Assembly: GCA_017449675.1 (NCBI GenBank)
Contig: JAFTFG010000006.1
Span: 1-64,000, forward strand
Length of the DNA stretch: 64,000 nucleotides
Source: Prevotella sp.
GTDB taxonomy: Bacteria > Bacteroidota > Bacteroidia > Bacteroidales > Bacteroidaceae
Direction of reading: 5' to 3'
The position numbers were made by a program, and so were the translations under genes. How positions within the stretch are numbered: position 1 is the first letter of the stretch; every line of letters begins with the position of its first letter. Below, one piece after another: positions 15,298 through 23,373 of the stretch. The notes under the pieces are model-generated. The model saw only the letters and a program-made list of their open reading frames with translations, did not search any database and was not told the DNA's origin.

Positions 15298-15879
15298 TCA
15301 GAAAAACGTTTCATCCAGTACCTGTTCTACGACCTTCGGGAAATACGTCATCTCCAACTGATGCTCTTTCTCGGCGATGTCGTCGGCGGTATCCTCAGGG
15401 GAGAGGGCAACCTTATACTGGGCGATGATCTCACCAGAGTCACAGACGGGAGTCACCCAGTGGACAGTCATACCTGTCTCTATCTCACCAGCCTCCTTCA
15501 CTGCCTCATGGACATGGTGTCCCCACATACCCTTACCACCATACTTCGGCAACAGTGCCGGATGGATATTGATGATACGACGGGGGAAGGCGTCGATGAG
15601 GAAGTTAGGAACGAGGGGCAGGAAGCCAGCCAGCACGATAAACCGGATGTCATACTGGCGGAGCAACGGCAACATCACAGCCTCATCATTCAACTGAGGC
15701 TTTGGAGTCACTGCCGTAGGCACTCCCAACCGCTCCGCACGAGTAAGGGCAAAGGCATCGGGCTTGTTGCTGACAACCAACGCACAACGGTATCGCTCCG
15801 AGGTGGCAAAATACTTAATCAAGTTCTCACAGTTCGTGCCGCTTCCCGACACAAAGATAGCAATATTAATCTTCTCCAT
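15298..15879 (-). CDS. purN: Phosphoribosylglycinamide formyltransferase
   Basis: A 193-residue PurN that transfers a formyl group from 10-formyl-THF to GAR in de novo purine synthesis. Visible features are NIAIFVSGSGTNCENLI at the N-terminus, GFLPLVPNFLIDAFPRRIIN and NIHPALLPKYGGKGMWG (with the catalytic Asn and His). A later GEIETGMTVHWVTPVCDSG carries the catalytic Asp region. Its start overlaps the mutY end by 14 bases. Confidence 0.95.
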   Translation of the reverse strand: MEKINIAIFVSGSGTNCENLIKYFATSERYRCALVVSNKPDAFALTRAERLGVPTAVTPKPQLNDEAVMLPLLRQYDIRFIVLAGFLPLVPNFLIDAFPRRIINIHPALLPKYGGKGMWGHHVHEAVKEAGEIETGMTVHWVTPVCDSGEIIAQYKVALSPEDTADDIAEKEHQLEMTYFPKVVEQVLDETFF

Positions 15880-16861
15880 ATAATCTGTCTAGTTCTTTTA
15901 GTAGTATTTCTATCAACCGAGGCACCCCATAGTTGTCGATATCGCCTTCCGGTATCCATTGATAGTCGGCTGGCAACAAAGGCTTCTCTTGGGGTTCCCA
16001 CAACCAGAAGTCAGCATAGATGATGCGATGTGTCAGTACATGCTTGACATGCTGTCGCAGCAAGATGGCATCAGCAGGAGGCATGTCTGTCAGCCACGGC
16101 TCATACAATCCCTGCCAGATATCCCCTGCGGGACGACGATGGATGGCGGTCTGCCCCTGATACCTTATATATACATAGGTAAGGTGCCGCTCTTTGATTT
16201 TCAACGTCTTCTGCTTGACAGGCAATTCCTCCACCCTGCCCTCTCGAAAAGCAACACAGGTCTCCTGTAATGGACAGGATGGGCAGGATGGGCTTGTTGG
16301 GCAGCACTGGATGGCACCAAAGTCCATCATCGCCTGGTTGAAGGCAGAGGCTTTCCTCTCTGGCAACAGACTCTGTGCCAATGCCGTGAACTCTTTCTTA
16401 CCCTCAGTGGTATTGATGGGTGTGGTGATACCATAATGACGCGCCAGTACCCGATAGACATTGCCGTCGACCACTGCGGCGGGGAGGTCGAAGGCGATAG
16501 AGCCGATGGCGGCAGCCGTATAGTCGCCCACCCCTTTCAGGCTCCTGATACCCTCCAGCGTCTGTGGGAATCCTCCCATCGCCACGATCTGCTTGGCGGC
16601 ATGATGCAGGTTACGGGCACGACTGTAGTAGCCCAGTCCCTGCCATTCACGCAAGACCTCATCCTCTGAGGCGGCGGCAAGGTCCTCCACCGTATGCCAC
16701 CGCTCCATGAAACGCTCCCAGTAAGGACGTCCCTGCTCAATGCGTGTCTGTTGCAGGATGATTTCCGACAACCAGATGGCATAGGGGTCACGTGTCTCAC
16801 GCCATGGCAGCGCACGACCGTTCTCCTCAAACCATTGCAATATCGTGGTGGCAAAACTCAT
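15866..16861 (-). CDS. mutY: A/G-specific adenine glycosylase MutY
   Basis: A 331-residue base-excision repair enzyme that removes adenine mispaired with 8-oxoguanine. It shows QQTRIEQGRPYWERF and the helix-hairpin-helix LKGVGDYTAAAI. The catalytic Asp lies in AAVVDGNVYRVLAR, and a [4Fe-4S] cysteine cluster follows (CCPTSPSCPSCPLQETC). A NUDIX-like C-terminal domain recognises 8-oxoG. The length is typical. It is tightly coupled to purN downstream. Confidence 0.95.
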   Translation of the reverse strand: MSFATTILQWFEENGRALPWRETRDPYAIWLSEIILQQTRIEQGRPYWERFMERWHTVEDLAAASEDEVLREWQGLGYYSRARNLHHAAKQIVAMGGFPQTLEGIRSLKGVGDYTAAAIGSIAFDLPAAVVDGNVYRVLARHYGITTPINTTEGKKEFTALAQSLLPERKASAFNQAMMDFGAIQCCPTSPSCPSCPLQETCVAFREGRVEELPVKQKTLKIKERHLTYVYIRYQGQTAIHRRPAGDIWQGLYEPWLTDMPPADAILLRQHVKHVLTHRIIYADFWLWEPQEKPLLPADYQWIPEGDIDNYGVPRLIEILLKELDRLYGED

Positions 16862-16878
16862 TTTCTATTCTGCAGTTA

Positions 16879-17988
16879 TTACTGCTCTGGGAACTGCTGA
16901 TAGATACGGAGTCCGAAAACAGGTGCCTCCGCATAGGCATGCTCCATAATCTCTGAGATGGCATGCTCATAGGGGATGGCAGCCTGTTCCTTCAACCAGA
17001 AGACAAACTCCACAGGAAGACCTGTGGGGGTGGCATCGAGTTGATGGACGAGGATAGGCTTATCGGCTAACACCTTCCCATGTTGCCCCAACCACTGCTC
17101 CATGTGCTCACGATAACGTGTCAAGTTGGGAACACCCTCCTCATCAATCGCCAGTGAGCGGAAGTCGATGATTACTTTCCTGATTGCCCTGCGTCCCGCA
17201 TTCTCAGCCATTCCTTTCCAGTTCTGGAACGAGCCGTCGACCAAGGTCTGAGGGGTGACGGTAATGATGGTATTATCAAAGTTCCGCACCTTGACAGTAG
17301 TTAGTGTGATTTCCTCCACCATGCCATCAGCACCAGCAGAGGGTACTGTAATGCGATCGCCTACTCGTACCATATCATTAGAGGTGAGGCGGATACCAGC
17401 CACCAGTCCTTTGATAGTATCCTGAAAGGCAAGCATGAGGATGGCAGAGGCAGCACCCAATCCCGCAAGCAATGTAGAAGGGTCTTTATTGACGATAATG
17501 GCAATCACGATAATGGTTGCCACGAAATACATGATGATTTTCAACACACCACAAAGTGTGTAGAGATACTGTTGTTTTGCTGTACGCCGCTTCCCGTCAA
17601 GGAGTTTCAGCGAGTCAATCATCACAAGGGCGGTACGTACACTCATGACGGTGATATAGATTGCTGTCAGACGTGCCAGTACCTCATGGGCAGTAGGATA
17701 CTCGAAGAACACGGAGGGTAGTACCAGCCATACGACGATGGCAGGTACGATCTGGCATGCTGAGCGCAGCACCTTGTCGTTGAAGACGACATCATCCCAT
17801 TTTGCCGCCGTCTTACGTGTCAACTTATTGACCCATGGGATCAGCAACTTAAACAGCCATCCTACAAACCACGCCAACAGAATGGTGATCATCACCAATA
17901 CGACATGGCGCACGATAGGGATATAGTCCACTCCCAGTCCCATCGTCGCGAGCAACTGCTCAACATATATCTTGATCGTATTCATCAT
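16879..17988 (-). CDS. Mechanosensitive ion channel, MscS family
   Basis: A protein of about 369 residues with four to five membrane spans in the first half. The MscS pore/beta domain follows (ILMLAFQDTIKGLVAGIRL, then VRVGDRITVPSAGADGMVEEITLTTVKVRNFDNT). It should act as an osmotic safety valve or a small-conductance YbdG-like channel in the inner membrane. The ATG at 17988 directly follows the dacB stop; an upstream in-frame ATG at 18009 would overlap dacB by 20 bases. The two genes are probably cotranscribed. Confidence 0.9.
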   Translation of the reverse strand: MMNTIKIYVEQLLATMGLGVDYIPIVRHVVLVMITILLAWFVGWLFKLLIPWVNKLTRKTAAKWDDVVFNDKVLRSACQIVPAIVVWLVLPSVFFEYPTAHEVLARLTAIYITVMSVRTALVMIDSLKLLDGKRRTAKQQYLYTLCGVLKIIMYFVATIIVIAIIVNKDPSTLLAGLGAASAILMLAFQDTIKGLVAGIRLTSNDMVRVGDRITVPSAGADGMVEEITLTTVKVRNFDNTIITVTPQTLVDGSFQNWKGMAENAGRRAIRKVIIDFRSLAIDEEGVPNLTRYREHMEQWLGQHGKVLADKPILVHQLDATPTGLPVEFVFWLKEQAAIPYEHAISEIMEHAYAEAPVFGLRIYQQFPEQ

Positions 17989-17989
17989 C

Positions 17990-19204
17990 TTATGGAGCAC
18001 ATAGCGCATTACATACCTTATTCTGGAAATTGCGTCCAGGGTCAGACTTCATAATGCCTTGGTTAATTATCGAGAAACATAGTTGATGGCCGTTTGCCGA
18101 CATGCAATAGCCGGCAAGAGCCGATACACCCGTCACCGTACCTGTCTTCGCCTTCACATTCTCCTCGGCAAAGGTTCCCTTCATACGGGTCTTCAATGTT
18201 CCGTCACGTCCTGCGATGGGCAGTGAGGGCAACAGGTGGTTGTAGATATTGGTGTTGCGATAGGCATAGCGCAACAGGCGCATCTCCAGTTCCGGGGTAA
18301 CATAATTATACAGGGAGAGACCGCTGCCGTCAGCGATACGGTAGGGATTCTTCCCATTACCCACCTTCTGAATCAGTTGTTTGATGACATTGGCGGCATC
18401 CTTCGCCTTGGCGGGACGACGACCGCTCATGGCACCAAGTTGGTAGAACATCGCCTCGGCATAGAAGTTATCACTAACCTTCATCATGCGTTGCAGTATC
18501 TGGTCCATGGTATGGTAACGACTGCACAGGATCGTGGCATCGCTGGGTACAGTCCCTTCTGAGAGGCGGATATCCAAGAACACGCCCTTCTCCCGCAAGG
18601 CTGCGGCAAAACGCTCCAAGAAGTCAATATCACGCCCTATCGAGAGGGGTGACAACTTGGGGTTGTCATCATCCCAACACCAACCCTCGCCCAACAGATC
18701 AGCATCCTTCATCGAACGGTCAGCGACCATTCGCCCTCGGATGGTATCTACTCCCATCCGCAGGATACTCTCCACAAAGCCATTCAGGTCATCTTTACTA
18801 AAAGCAGGGTCGAAGCCTCCCACACAATACAGGTCACCCCGCAATGTACTGTCGCAGACCTCTCCTGTGTAATAGAGTTGGGTACGAAACTGATGCCCAC
18901 TGCCCAGACGGTCAAGAGCCGTGATGGCAGTGACGAGTTTCATCGTAGAGGCAGGGCGCATCGCCTGTCGCTCGTTCACCTTATATAATATGGAGTCCGC
19001 TGTCAGGTCATAAACCACCATGCCTACAATAGAGGTCTCCAATAACTTATCCTGCATCAGGGAGTCAAGCCGATACTGCACATTCTGCGGCCAAGGCAAG
19101 GCGACTTCCAAAGTGTCAGCACACAAGGTATCTGGTTCTTCCGTCTGCGCCATGACACCTATGGAAGCAAGCATTAATAGAAGTAAAATTCTAAGTCTAA
19201 TCAT
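17990..19204 (-). CDS. dacB: D-alanyl-D-alanine carboxypeptidase/endopeptidase, PBP4 (S13)
   Basis: A 404-residue periplasmic S13 peptidase acting on peptidoglycan peptides. The N-terminal signal peptide ends near SIGVMAQ. Active-site motifs are in order: STMK (Ser and Lys of SxxK), SDN within KVSDNFYAEAM, and KTGT. The length is slightly shorter than E. coli PBP4, as in Bacteroidetes. A TATCTTTG promoter box (19215-19222) lies 10 bases before the ATG. Confidence 0.93.
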   Translation of the reverse strand: MIRLRILLLLMLASIGVMAQTEEPDTLCADTLEVALPWPQNVQYRLDSLMQDKLLETSIVGMVVYDLTADSILYKVNERQAMRPASTMKLVTAITALDRLGSGHQFRTQLYYTGEVCDSTLRGDLYCVGGFDPAFSKDDLNGFVESILRMGVDTIRGRMVADRSMKDADLLGEGWCWDDDNPKLSPLSIGRDIDFLERFAAALREKGVFLDIRLSEGTVPSDATILCSRYHTMDQILQRMMKVSDNFYAEAMFYQLGAMSGRRPAKAKDAANVIKQLIQKVGNGKNPYRIADGSGLSLYNYVTPELEMRLLRYAYRNTNIYNHLLPSLPIAGRDGTLKTRMKGTFAEENVKAKTGTVTGVSALAGYCMSANGHQLCFSIINQGIMKSDPGRNFQNKVCNALCAP

Positions 19205-19214
19205 AATTTACGTG

Positions 19215-19274
19215 CAAAGATAGCAAAAAGTTTAGAGTTCATAGTTCATAGTTCATAATTATTTTGTATTTTTG
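19215..19274. promoter_or_regulatory. Divergent promoters of dacB and nadB with a GTTCATA repeat
   Basis: TATCTTTG on the minus strand (19215-19222) serves dacB; TATTTTTG on the + strand (19267-19274) serves nadB, 20 bases before its ATG. Between them the word GTTCATA repeats three times (about 19237-19257), a simple repeat of the type seen in other spacers here. No good -33 elements are visible. Confidence 0.55.
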
Positions 19275-19294
19275 CATCATAATTTACTACTACT

Positions 19295-20884
19295 ATGGTT
19301 TACAAATACGATTTCTTGATTATCGGTGCCGGTGTGGCAGGTATGAGTTACGCCTTGAAAGTGGCACGTGCCAACAAGGGTAAGGTGTGTATGATCTGCA
19401 AGACATCACTCGATGAGGCGAATACCTCATTCGCCCAAGGAGGTGTCGCTTCCGTCACGAATATGAAGGTGGACACTTTCGACAAACATATCGCTGACAC
19501 CATTATCGCCGGTGACTATATCAACGACCGCAAGGCAGTGGAGCAGGTGGTACGTAATGCACCCGAGCAGATTGAGGAACTCGTCAAATGGGGGGTGAAC
19601 TTCGATAAGAACGAGGAAGGCAACTTTGACCTGCATCGTGAGGGCGGTCACTCTGAGTTCCGCATCCTGCACCATGCCGATGACACAGGTGCCGAGATAC
19701 AGCGTGGACTGATGGAGGCTGTTCGCAACAACCCCAATATCGATGTCAAGGAGAACCATTTCGCCGTGGAGATCATCACCCAGCACCACTTGGGTGTTCG
19801 TGTCACCCGTCGCTCCCCACATATCCAGTGTTATGGAGCCTATGTGCTGAACCCCCAGAAACCTAAGGTAGACACCTATCTTGCCAAAGTCACCGTGATG
19901 TGTACGGGTGGCTGCGGTGCCGTCTATCTCACCACGTCAAATCCTGTCATCGCCACTGGTGACGGTATCGCTATGGTCTATCGTGCGAAGGGTACGGTAG
20001 CGGATATGGAGTTCGTACAGTTCCACCCCACCGTCCTGCATAACCCCAACGAGACGCATCCTGCCTATCTCATTACAGAGGCGATGCGTGGCTATGGCGG
20101 TATCCTGAAACTGCCCAATGGCGAGACCTTCATGGAGAAATACGACGAGCGCCTGTCGTTGGCTCCTCGTGACATCGTGGCTCGTGCTATCGATAAGGAG
20201 ATGAAGATTCATGGTCTCGACCATGTATGTCTCGACGTGACACACAAGCCTGCCGAGGAGACACGTCATCATTTCCCCAATATCTACCAGAAATGTCTGT
20301 CGATGGGTATTGACATCACCACCGACTATATCCCTGTCCGTCCTGCTGCCCATTATATGTGTGGGGGTATCAAGGTCGACCTCAACGGACAGTCGAGCAT
20401 CGAACGGCTCTATGCCCTTGGCGAGTGCTCCTGCACAGGTCTGCATGGTGGCAACCGCCTTGCCTCCAACTCGCTCATCGAGGCTGTAGTCTATGCCGAT
20501 GCCGCCGCCAAGCACTCGTTGCAGCATATCGACGAGTATGACTATAACCTGGAGGTGCCCGAATGGAATGACGAGGGTACGATGACCAACGAGGAGAAGG
20601 TGCTGATTACCCAGAGTGTCAAGGAGGTGGCTCAGATTATGTCCAACTATGTGGGCATCGTCCGCAGTGACCTGCGTCTGCATCGTGCCTGGGACCGTCT
20701 CGACATGCTCTATGAGGAGACGGAGCGTCTCTTCAAGCGTGTGAAGGCTAGTCGTGACATCTGCGAACTCCGTAACATGATCAACGTCGGCTACCTCATC
20801 ACCCGTTGGGCATTGGAGCGCAAGGAGTGCCGTGGTCTCCACTTCACCACCGACTATCCCCTCCATGCCTACGATAAGAAGTAA
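19295..20884 (+). CDS. nadB: L-aspartate oxidase
   Basis: A 529-residue flavoprotein of the first step of de novo NAD synthesis, oxidising aspartate to iminoaspartate. FAD-binding GAGVAGMSYAL at the N-terminus, SFAQGGVASV, the HREGGHSEFRILHH substrate region, GYGGILKLPNGETFMEKYDERLSLAPRD and YMCGGIKVDLNGQSSI are family hallmarks. nadA and nadC are not in the window. Three small toxin-antitoxin-like genes begin 17 bases after its stop without a visible promoter of their own. Confidence 0.95.
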   Translation: MVYKYDFLIIGAGVAGMSYALKVARANKGKVCMICKTSLDEANTSFAQGGVASVTNMKVDTFDKHIADTIIAGDYINDRKAVEQVVRNAPEQIEELVKWGVNFDKNEEGNFDLHREGGHSEFRILHHADDTGAEIQRGLMEAVRNNPNIDVKENHFAVEIITQHHLGVRVTRRSPHIQCYGAYVLNPQKPKVDTYLAKVTVMCTGGCGAVYLTTSNPVIATGDGIAMVYRAKGTVADMEFVQFHPTVLHNPNETHPAYLITEAMRGYGGILKLPNGETFMEKYDERLSLAPRDIVARAIDKEMKIHGLDHVCLDVTHKPAEETRHHFPNIYQKCLSMGIDITTDYIPVRPAAHYMCGGIKVDLNGQSSIERLYALGECSCTGLHGGNRLASNSLIEAVVYADAAAKHSLQHIDEYDYNLEVPEWNDEGTMTNEEKVLITQSVKEVAQIMSNYVGIVRSDLRLHRAWDRLDMLYEETERLFKRVKASRDICELRNMINVGYLITRWALERKECRGLHFTTDYPLHAYDKK

Positions 20885-20901
20885 AAATCCTTTCGAAGAA
20901 A

Positions 20902-21126
20902 TTGGATAAGAAGACACAAGATATTGCCTATTTCGTATCCTTCTGCATTGAGCAGTACAAGAATGCGAAGCATCTGACAGGAGCAGAAGCCATGCACCAG
21001 TTAGACAGATATGGTGTGCTTGACTATCTAAGTAAACATTATGAGATCTTACATACCCAGAACTATCAATGGATCTTGGAGGATATAGATGAGTTTATTA
21101 GATTAAGAAAGGAGGAACAAACATGA
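20902..21126 (+). CDS. DUF3791 domain protein, putative antitoxin-like component
   Basis: A 74-residue helical protein matching DUF3791 by pattern (IAYFVSFCIEQYKNAKHLTGAEAMHQLDRYGVLDYL). It begins with TTG at 20902; no ATG is present before residue 31. The stop overlaps the ATG of the DUF3990 gene by four bases. DUF3791 genes commonly sit beside DUF3990 genes, which is why an antitoxin-like or accessory role is suggested. That role is inferred. It would be transcribed from the nadB promoter. Confidence 0.75.
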   Translation: MDKKTQDIAYFVSFCIEQYKNAKHLTGAEAMHQLDRYGVLDYLSKHYEILHTQNYQWILEDIDEFIRLRKEEQT

Positions 21127-21608
21127 AACTATATCATGGCAGTCTTGAAAAGATTGATAAGCCGGAGATAAGGGTTCCAAATAGAACACTTGACTATGGA
21201 CATGGATTCTACACTACCACATCCTATCAACAAGCCGAGAACTGGGTACGTCGTAAAATGAAAGAACATTCAGCCAGTAATGGGTTTGTCAATGTATTTG
21301 AATTTGATAAAGAAGTATTGAATACTTTGAACAGTCTCATTTTCAATGCACCAACTGAGGAATGGCTTGATTTCGTTATGCAGAACCGTACGCAAAAAGA
21401 CTTTGTCCACAATTATGACATCGTTTTTGGTCCTGTGGCTAATGATAGGGTATATGCAGCCTTTGCCCTATTTGAAGGAGGACTGCTAAACAAGCAGAAC
21501 CTTATTGCAGAGTTAAGAACCTATAAACTCGTTGACCAATATCTGTTTCATACAGAGGAGGCTTTGCGAACCCTGTCATTTATTGAAGCAAAGGAGGTTA
21601 CAAAATGA
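21123..21608 (+). CDS. DUF3990 protein, ADP-ribosyltransferase-like putative toxin
   Basis: A 161-residue DUF3990 protein. The N-terminus KLYHGSLEKI and the segment GHGFYTTTSYQQAENWV (26-42) match the NAD-binding strand patterns of ADP-ribosyltransferase folds. In those folds H and Y/S positions contact NAD. Further on is IVFGPVANDRVYAAFALFEGG, conserved in the family. It overlaps the genes on both sides by four bases (ATGA), so all three are translationally coupled. Target and activity are unknown. The module follows nadB. Confidence 0.78.
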   Translation: MKLYHGSLEKIDKPEIRVPNRTLDYGHGFYTTTSYQQAENWVRRKMKEHSASNGFVNVFEFDKEVLNTLNSLIFNAPTEEWLDFVMQNRTQKDFVHNYDIVFGPVANDRVYAAFALFEGGLLNKQNLIAELRTYKLVDQYLFHTEEALRTLSFIEAKEVTK

Positions 21609-21829
21609 GTCTAGACATTAATCAAAGCAATCTATATCTGCTCCTTCCCTCTAAAGTCGCATGGCTCACTGACATGCTAACAGAAGATAAAAGCATCAGT
21701 ATAGTTGATGCCCTGAAAGAGATTTATTCGTCAGAGACGTATCAGCAATTGGAAGATGAAGACTCCAAAACATGGCACCTTGGTCCTGTGGCTCTTTACC
21801 AGATGTTAAGTAACTCTGAAACATTTTGA
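21605..21829 (+). CDS. Small third protein of the DUF3791/DUF3990 module
   Basis: A 74-residue acidic helical protein (LPSKVAWLTDMLTEDKS, VDALKEIYSSETYQQLEDE). No family name is certain. Its length and helix layout resemble the DUF3791 protein upstream, so it may be a diverged copy acting as a second antitoxin-like partner. It starts within the stop codon of the DUF3990 gene. No terminator is visible right after it. Confidence 0.7.
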   Translation: MSLDINQSNLYLLLPSKVAWLTDMLTEDKSISIVDALKEIYSSETYQQLEDEDSKTWHLGPVALYQMLSNSETF

Positions 21830-22030
21830 CAAAAGGGCTCTGAGGTTTCGCGCGAAAACCATCAAGGTCTGATCGGGTCTCAAATACGCAAATCTCAGAA
21901 GGTTATCGTAATTCATTGATAATGAATATGTTTTGCGTTTTAACGGCTTTTTGAACCCCAAAAAAGCCCCTAAAAGGGTGCAAAATAGCAGCCAACTCGC
22001 GATTTTTTGCAGTCTTCTGACGGAAGAAGA
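21830..22030. other. Intergenic stretch after the DUF3990 module
   Basis: No gene was recognised. TTTCGCGCGAAA (21846-21857) is a perfect 12-base palindrome 16 bases after the stop, possibly an operator or part of a repeat. Overlapping open frames on both strands here have no family features and span a palindromic element, so they are not called. Confidence 0.5.
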
Positions 22031-22079
22031 TAGGCTCTTCGTGACCAGGAGGTGCCTCCTCACGACCGTGAAGAGCCTA
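22031..22079. repeat. Palindromic repeat element, copy A
   Basis: TAGGCTCTTC and GAAGAGCCTA form the outer stem, with AGGAGG/CCTCCT as an inner stem. On the minus strand it contains GCACCTCCTGGTCACGAAG (22037-22055). This matches 18 of 19 bases of copy B at 49820-49838. Both lie in intergenic regions. It looks like a dispersed REP-type element. Confidence 0.75.
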
Positions 22080-22224
22080 CTATCGTCCCTCGAAGGTACG
22101 TCCTTCCCCATTTATAGCCCCAAAATACCCCGTTTTTTGCCTCCTCAAATTCTAGAAGCACTAAAAATCCATACACGTTTTTTGATAAGTTTTCTTGACA
22201 CTGAAAAAATATATTGGTTTTTAT

Positions 22225-22335
22225 TTTGTAATACCACCGCTTTTGACTATCTTTGCTTAAGCGAAGATAAGATGCATCTCGGCATAAAAAATAATTGAAA
22301 TTATTTTGTTCTGCACTCGATTTTCATTATCTTTG
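22225..22335 (+). promoter_or_regulatory. Two tandem promoters 80 bases apart before lplA-gcv
   Basis: TTTG 22225 and TATCTTTG 22248-22255 form one unit; TTTG 22305 and TATCTTTG 22328-22335 form the second. Both have exactly 19 bases between elements. The first -7 box is one arm of a 22-base near-perfect palindrome (22248-22269, core GCTTAAGC). Transcripts from the second start about 30 bases before lplA. Confidence 0.75.
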
Positions 22336-22369
22336 CAGAAAATATACAGAACCTAAAACAGAATAATCT

Positions 22370-23341
22370 ATGCTATACATCGCACTGCCTGATCATAAGG
22401 TAAGACGACTCTCGTTCTACTTGGCGATGGAAGAATACGTGGCAAAGCACGTAGAGGCTGACGACTGCTTCTTTATGTGGCAGGTGGAGCCCAGCGTCAT
22501 CTTCGGACGCAACCAACTGATAGAGAATGAAGTCAACCTTGACTTCTGCAGGAAACACCATATCCAAACCTACCGACGGAAGAGCGGAGGCGGGTGTGTG
22601 TATGCCGATATGAATAATGTGATGTTCTCCTATATCACCGCAGAGGAGCAAGTGGGATTCACCTTCAACCGCTACATCAACATGGTCGTGCTGATGCTCC
22701 AGCGACTGGGTGTCGATGCCTCGCCCTCAGGACGCAACGACGTGATGATCGGTAACAAAAAGGTGTCCGGCAATGCCTTCTACAAGATTCCGGGGCATAG
22801 CATCGTACACGGCACCATGCTCTACGATACCGACCTGTTGAACATGGCAGGAGCCATCACCCCACCTGACTCGAAACTGATCTCGAAGGGTATCAAGAGC
22901 ATCCACCAACGGGTGGACTTTCTCAAGAACTACCTGACAATCAGTCTTCCTGAGTTCAAGGACTTCGTACACCAACAACTCTGCGACGAGGACTTCACGC
23001 TCAGCGAGAAGGATATCAAGCAGATTGAGGAGATAGAACAGGAGTATCTCTCGGATGAGTTCATCTACGGCAAGAACCCCCACTACACCCTCGTCAAAAA
23101 ACGCCGTATCGAGGGAGTGGGTGACTTCGAGGCTCGTATTGAACTGAAGAACAATATCATCAAGAAAGTGAACCTGATGGGTGATTACTTCCTGATCGGC
23201 GACCTCGACCAAGGACTGCTCAACAAGTTGAAGGATGTGCCTCTGGATGCTGGTGCCCTCAACCGCATCCTGCCTGACCGTATCGACGACATCATCATGA
23301 ACCTGATGAAAACCGACTTCGTCGACCTCCTCACCACCTAA
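22370..23341 (+). CDS. lplA: Lipoate--protein ligase
   Basis: A 323-residue LplA-type ligase that activates free lipoate with ATP and attaches it to lipoyl-domain lysines. Typical motifs are EEYVAKHVEADDCFFMWQ, VIFGRNQLIENEVNL, RRKSGGGCVYADMNN (the RRxSGGG motif) and NDVMIGNKKVSGNA. It heads the glycine-cleavage operon and so should lipoylate GcvH. A lipoate synthase (lipA/lipB) is not in the window. Confidence 0.93.
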   Translation: MLYIALPDHKVRRLSFYLAMEEYVAKHVEADDCFFMWQVEPSVIFGRNQLIENEVNLDFCRKHHIQTYRRKSGGGCVYADMNNVMFSYITAEEQVGFTFNRYINMVVLMLQRLGVDASPSGRNDVMIGNKKVSGNAFYKIPGHSIVHGTMLYDTDLLNMAGAITPPDSKLISKGIKSIHQRVDFLKNYLTISLPEFKDFVHQQLCDEDFTLSEKDIKQIEEIEQEYLSDEFIYGKNPHYTLVKKRRIEGVGDFEARIELKNNIIKKVNLMGDYFLIGDLDQGLLNKLKDVPLDAGALNRILPDRIDDIIMNLMKTDFVDLLTT

Positions 23342-23373
23342 CAAACCTACAAAACCTAACAAACCCTATTTAT

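Noticed and set aside
21806-22298. Two overlapping frames (21806-22111 minus, 21933-22298 plus) in the spacer before lplA
   Set aside because: Both run through the palindromic element, neither has a family or ribosome-binding signal, and the + frame runs through the first lplA promoter.
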